Of a DNA stretch of 64,000 nucleotides, positions 61,473-64,000 are shown one piece after another (position 1 is the first letter of the stretch; each line of letters starts with the position of its first letter). Made by a program: the position numbers and the translations under genes. The stretch lies in assembly GCA_937894065.1 (NCBI GenBank), contig CALCST010000018.1:40365-104364 (forward strand). The letters are read 5' to 3'. The notes under the pieces were generated by a model, which was not told the origin of the DNA, did no database searches, and saw only the letters and a list, made by a program, of their open reading frames with translations. Source of the stretch: an uncultured Parabacteroides sp. (GTDB taxonomy: Bacteria > Bacteroidota > Bacteroidia > Bacteroidales > Tannerellaceae).

Positions 61473-62001
61473 TCTTCAATTTACGAATTTCTGTATATAG
61501 CATATCCCTTCCACTATGAGCCCAATATGTAATATCTTGCTCTATGAAAAACCATCTACAAAGTTTTAATAATAATTCAAATGACCAACCTATACAATTT
61601 ATGTCTTTGACTTTTGAGTAAGCATTTAGAAATGGTCTGAGTTCATAAATATCTTTAATGCTCAAAAGAACTTTATTAAAGTCTTCTTTTGATAAAAAAC
61701 TTTGCTTTACTCTCAGGTCATTTAATAAATCATCATGTTTAGGTGGTTTATCATTCATATTTTTATATTTTAAAAGGTCTTCGACATAAATTATAAAGTC
61801 ACAACCTTTGTTTAATTTTCCAGGTCGCTCTATATAAATTCGTTTGCCATCTGAAAGTGTTTCTACATAATATCTAAGCTTAGTTTTACATTCTTCTAAA
61901 ATAAATGTACACAAAAGAAATTTTCTTATTTCTGCTTTATCAGAAAATCTTTCTACAGATTCTAATACTATTTCTTTTGATTCATCTTGTCTGATTGTCA
62001 T
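61465..62001 (-). CDS. Unknown protein inside the DpnII operon
   Basis: Protein of 178 residues between the restriction enzyme and the second methylase, coupled to both (two-base gap upstream, eight-base overlap downstream). I do not recognise a family. The N-terminal half is mixed alpha/beta with RKFLLCTFILEECKTKLRYYVETLSDGKRIYIERPGKLNKGCDFIIYVED. The C-terminal part is helical and rich in aromatics (CIGWSFELLLKLCRWFFIEQDITYW, 136-160), then SGRDMLYTEIRKL. There is no signal peptide, nuclease or methylase motif. A specificity, control or targeting subunit is possible, but nothing in the sequence decides this. Confidence 0.8.
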   Translation of the reverse strand: MTIRQDESKEIVLESVERFSDKAEIRKFLLCTFILEECKTKLRYYVETLSDGKRIYIERPGKLNKGCDFIIYVEDLLKYKNMNDKPPKHDDLLNDLRVKQSFLSKEDFNKVLLSIKDIYELRPFLNAYSKVKDINCIGWSFELLLKLCRWFFIEQDITYWAHSGRDMLYTEIRKLKND

Positions 62002-62003
62002 AT

Positions 62004-62846
62004 TTACAGTTCTCTTTTTAATTCTTCTAACCAGTTTTTTATACTTTCCAAATTATAAACGCTTGGAATATTATAAAAAGCCTCTTCTAATTTACTACTT
62101 GCCGATTTCCAACCAATTCCATCAGTAATCCAAACAAATTCAAAATTTGAAAACTGATTTATCTTTGGAGCAAGTTCTGTATATGAGCGAGCAACTTCAT
62201 TCAATTTTGAGCCACCACCAGAATAGAAATTAACTTCAACTAAATATGTCTTTTTATGTGTTTCTATAACAAAATCAAATCTTTTCAAATCCTCTCCTAA
62301 ACAACTCATTTCTTCAAATTCAGTCGAATATACTTCTTTTCGAAATGGTATATTATTTTCTTTTAGTATTTCTGCTACTTTATTTTCCATTAATTTACCA
62401 CTTCTATTTTTACGAGCATTTGTATCAAGACCTGTTTCTATTCCAAATACATAATCAACAAGATTTGTTATTTTCTTATTTTGAAAAACCTCCTTTAATC
62501 CAGTTGATTCTATATACTCAATCACCCCTTCTGAAGTTTTGAAAAAATTATCAAGTAAAGTTATTTCGCCTCTATTATTTAAAGCTTTCTTCTTATCTGA
62601 TTTTCGAACTGCAATAAGAATATCTAAAACATTAAAAACTTTAGGATTTTCATTCCATAAGTCAATAATTGCAGAATTTATATCCTCTTTGCCTATCAAA
62701 TAATTTAATTGATTAAGCTTCATAGATACAACATCTACATTTGCAGAAACTTTATCAAAATCAACAAAAAAATCTAATGTTGCAATAGTCTCTATTAATT
62801 GAGACATAAATTCATTAAACTGCTCTTTTGTATGTGCTTTTTCCAT
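62004..62846 (-). CDS. Type II restriction endonuclease, DpnII/MboI family (GATC)
   Basis: Restriction enzyme of 280 residues. Family features are NVLDILIAVR near 72, GLDTNARKNRSGKLMENKVAEIL (139-161), and the catalytic core KRFDFVIETHKKTYLVEVNFYSGGGSKLNEVARSY. In that core Asp191 and Glu204-Val-Asn206 form a PD-(D/E)XK variant with Asn in place of Lys, which the MboI/DpnII group shows. IWITDGIGW-like FVWITDGIGWKSA follows. The enzyme should cut unmethylated GATC before the G. It starts 15 bases after dpnM and two bases before the 178-residue gene. Confidence 0.92.
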   Translation of the reverse strand: MEKAHTKEQFNEFMSQLIETIATLDFFVDFDKVSANVDVVSMKLNQLNYLIGKEDINSAIIDLWNENPKVFNVLDILIAVRKSDKKKALNNRGEITLLDNFFKTSEGVIEYIESTGLKEVFQNKKITNLVDYVFGIETGLDTNARKNRSGKLMENKVAEILKENNIPFRKEVYSTEFEEMSCLGEDLKRFDFVIETHKKTYLVEVNFYSGGGSKLNEVARSYTELAPKINQFSNFEFVWITDGIGWKSASSKLEEAFYNIPSVYNLESIKNWLEELKREL

Positions 62847-62861
62847 GGCCTTATTACTAAA

Positions 62862-63782
62862 TTAAAACAAAAAATTTATTTTCGTATCTTGATAATTACG
62901 AATGAGTAATTCTGTTAACTTCCCTCTTTTTTCTGGATTAGAATTAACAAACCTTGATGCATAAACTCGTTCGATTATATAATCCTTATATAAATCATCA
63001 AAAAAAGTATCTTTCGGATTTTTACCCCGGCAATCCGAATTACTAAGCATCATTAAACACTTTTTTCGAGTTAATCTATCAAAATATCTTTTAAGACGTA
63101 TTTGCTCGTCATCGTTAAAACCTTCTTTTGCATAAGAATTAAAACTAGAAGTTGCGTCAAGTGGACGGTACGGAGGATCAAAATAAACAAATGTTCGTTC
63201 TGTTACATACTTTTCTGTTTTCTCAAAATCTCCATTTATTATTTCAACCTTCTGTAACAATTCACTATCAGCATATATAGTTTCACTATCACAAATTGTA
63301 GGATTCTTATATCTGCCAAAAGGTACATTAAACTGACCTTTAGAATTTACTCGATACAAACCATTAAAACAGGTTTTATTTAAAAAAATAAAATATGTCG
63401 TATTATCTATATCTGACAAATTTCCTTCATTAAAACGTTGTCTAATATTTAGATAAAACTCTTTCCTGTTCTCTTCTTCATTAATGCTTAAAAATTCTTT
63501 TTGAATTTGATTTAATGCTACAACTAATGATTCTGGCATATTCTTTACAGTACTATATGCTCTTACTAAATCAGGGTTTAAATCATTAACTACAGCCTTT
63601 TCTATATTAGGAAAACGCTGTAACATAAAGAACAACATAGCTCCACCTCCTATAAAAGGCTCAATATAAGTAAGATTCTCTAAATTAATAAAATTAGATG
63701 GCAATAAATTTTCTATAGTAGATAATAATTGAGTTTTTCCTCCAACCCATTTTATAAACGGCTTTGCTATATATTTTTTCAT
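62862..63782 (-). CDS. dpnM: GATC adenine methyltransferase, Dam/DpnM type
   Basis: Alpha-class N6-adenine methyltransferase of 306 residues; the start MKKYIAKPFIKWVGGKTQLL is standard, and the longer in-frame start lies upstream of the promoter. The SAM motif region is FIKWVGGK (9-16) with YIEPFIGGGAMLF (39-51). The catalytic motif is VYFDPPYRPL (DPPY 202-205). The region LNKTCFNGLYRVNSKGQFNVPFG (134-156) matches Dam relatives. It protects the host from the DpnII-like nuclease downstream. A -33/-7 pair ends only a few bases before its ATG, so the mRNA may be leaderless. Confidence 0.94.
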   Translation of the reverse strand: MKKYIAKPFIKWVGGKTQLLSTIENLLPSNFINLENLTYIEPFIGGGAMLFFMLQRFPNIEKAVVNDLNPDLVRAYSTVKNMPESLVVALNQIQKEFLSINEEENRKEFYLNIRQRFNEGNLSDIDNTTYFIFLNKTCFNGLYRVNSKGQFNVPFGRYKNPTICDSETIYADSELLQKVEIINGDFEKTEKYVTERTFVYFDPPYRPLDATSSFNSYAKEGFNDDEQIRLKRYFDRLTRKKCLMMLSNSDCRGKNPKDTFFDDLYKDYIIERVYASRFVNSNPEKRGKLTELLIRNYQDTKINFLF

Positions 63783-63786
63783 CTTG

Positions 63787-63816
63787 TAAAGGTACTTAAT
63801 TTTAAGCTCATACAAA
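63787..63816 (-). promoter_or_regulatory. Promoter of the DpnII operon, possibly leaderless
   Basis: On the minus strand TTTG (63816-63813), an 18-base spacer and TACCTTTA (63794-63787) are followed by only four bases before the dpnM ATG at 63782. Confidence 0.5.
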
Positions 63817-63834
63817 AATAGGTAAATTAATAAT

Positions 63835-63893
63835 AAAATCAAGAAGTTTTGAATTATTATAATTCAAAAACAATCCATACTTCTTGATTTTCA
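63835..63893. terminator. Nested hairpin at the outer edge of the island
   Basis: AAAATCAAGAAGT pairs with ACTTCTTGATTTT, and the inner TTTGAATT/AATTCAAA also pairs. T-rich ends on both sides suggest a terminator for the minus-strand gene that ends at 63946, separating it from dpnM. Confidence 0.65.
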
Positions 63894-63945
63894 ATAATTA
63901 ATATGATTAATTAGATTTTACAGACACTTAGCATTCGTTTTCCTC

Positions 63946-64000
63946 TTACGCCCTCATCTCCCCCCACTTATCAAACTCCTGCATCAGCAGCCACGCCATA
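63946..64000 (-). CDS. 3' end of an unidentified gene (partial)
   Basis: On the minus strand the frame from 64000 reads MAWLLMQEFDKWGEMRA and then TAA (63948-63946). The GC-richer codons differ from the island genes, consistent with the return of ordinary chromosome. Only 17 residues are visible, and no family can be named. The next hairpin (63835-63893) would be its terminator. Confidence 0.45.
   Translation of the reverse strand, partial: MAWLLMQEFDKWGEMRA

Noticed and set aside
60600..63782. Avoidance of GATC within the DpnII operon
   Set aside because: At least one GATC is present near 61443 and counts were not computed, so no claim is made.
57712..63945. Integrase, transposase or attachment site bounding the defence island
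   Set aside because: None was found by reading both edges; transfer is suggested only by composition and gene content.

Overview
The window is chromosomal DNA from a member of the Bacteroidota, most likely the order Bacteroidales and Bacteroides-like. Three things support this. Promoters fit the Bacteroidota consensus TTTG-N19-TAnnTTTG (perfect copies at 278-308 and 34618-34648). Starts lack Shine-Dalgarno sequences. Family choices are typical of the group: short eukaryote-like ProRS, acetyl-type MetA, DUF4434, YhcH and DUF1080 proteins, and many lipoproteins.

Layout. 1-162 is the 3' end of a probable secreted protein. 356-6461 is a heavy-metal RND efflux operon with a very His-rich adaptor. 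6765-8403 (minus) holds DUF4434 and YhcH proteins linked to sugar metabolism. proS follows at 8813-10294 behind a structured leader. A DUF1080 hydrolase, ettA and ilvE lie on the minus strand (10479-14305). 14576-19390 (plus) is a sua5, sugar transferase, ClC channel, fmt cluster. 20002-27338 is a second RND efflux operon ending in its own two-component system.

27449-31911 holds a queuosine-precursor transporter, a cysteine-less thioredoxin-like protein, serB, two small proteins and an MgtC-type protein. 32355-34535 (minus) has pyrK-pyrD and an XRE regulator, followed by about 900 bases with no gene but two copies of a palindrome. 35433-37792 is amn-holA with a divergent HsdR_N-type protein. 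38343-43580 holds a patatin plus secreted hydrolase-like lipoprotein pair, nhaA and yigZ, the last running into uvrA. metA, a U32 protein, a cyclophilin and a lytic transglycosylase form a minus-strand operon (46514-51123). An OmpA lipoprotein, a small acidic protein, an acyl-CoA ligase and mfd follow.

58029-63782 appears AT-richer than its flanks and is a defence-type island. It contains a DpnII-type GATC restriction-modification operon (dpnM, dpnII, a 178-residue unknown, dpnA). Behind it lie a GIY-YIG protein with a probable DNA-modification-associated C-terminal domain, an orphan with a nuclease-like PDF...EVTK pattern, and a membrane-anchored NERD protein. This island is the best candidate for an incompletely described system. 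The 3' end of another minus-strand gene closes the window.

Three families of short intergenic repeats are scattered through the window: CTTGTCAACTNGTCAACT-like, AAGTTTCGCAAGTT-like, and TATATATTTC/CGGACC-like. Many form hairpins at gene ends. No rRNA, tRNA, CRISPR array, insertion sequence or integrase was seen.
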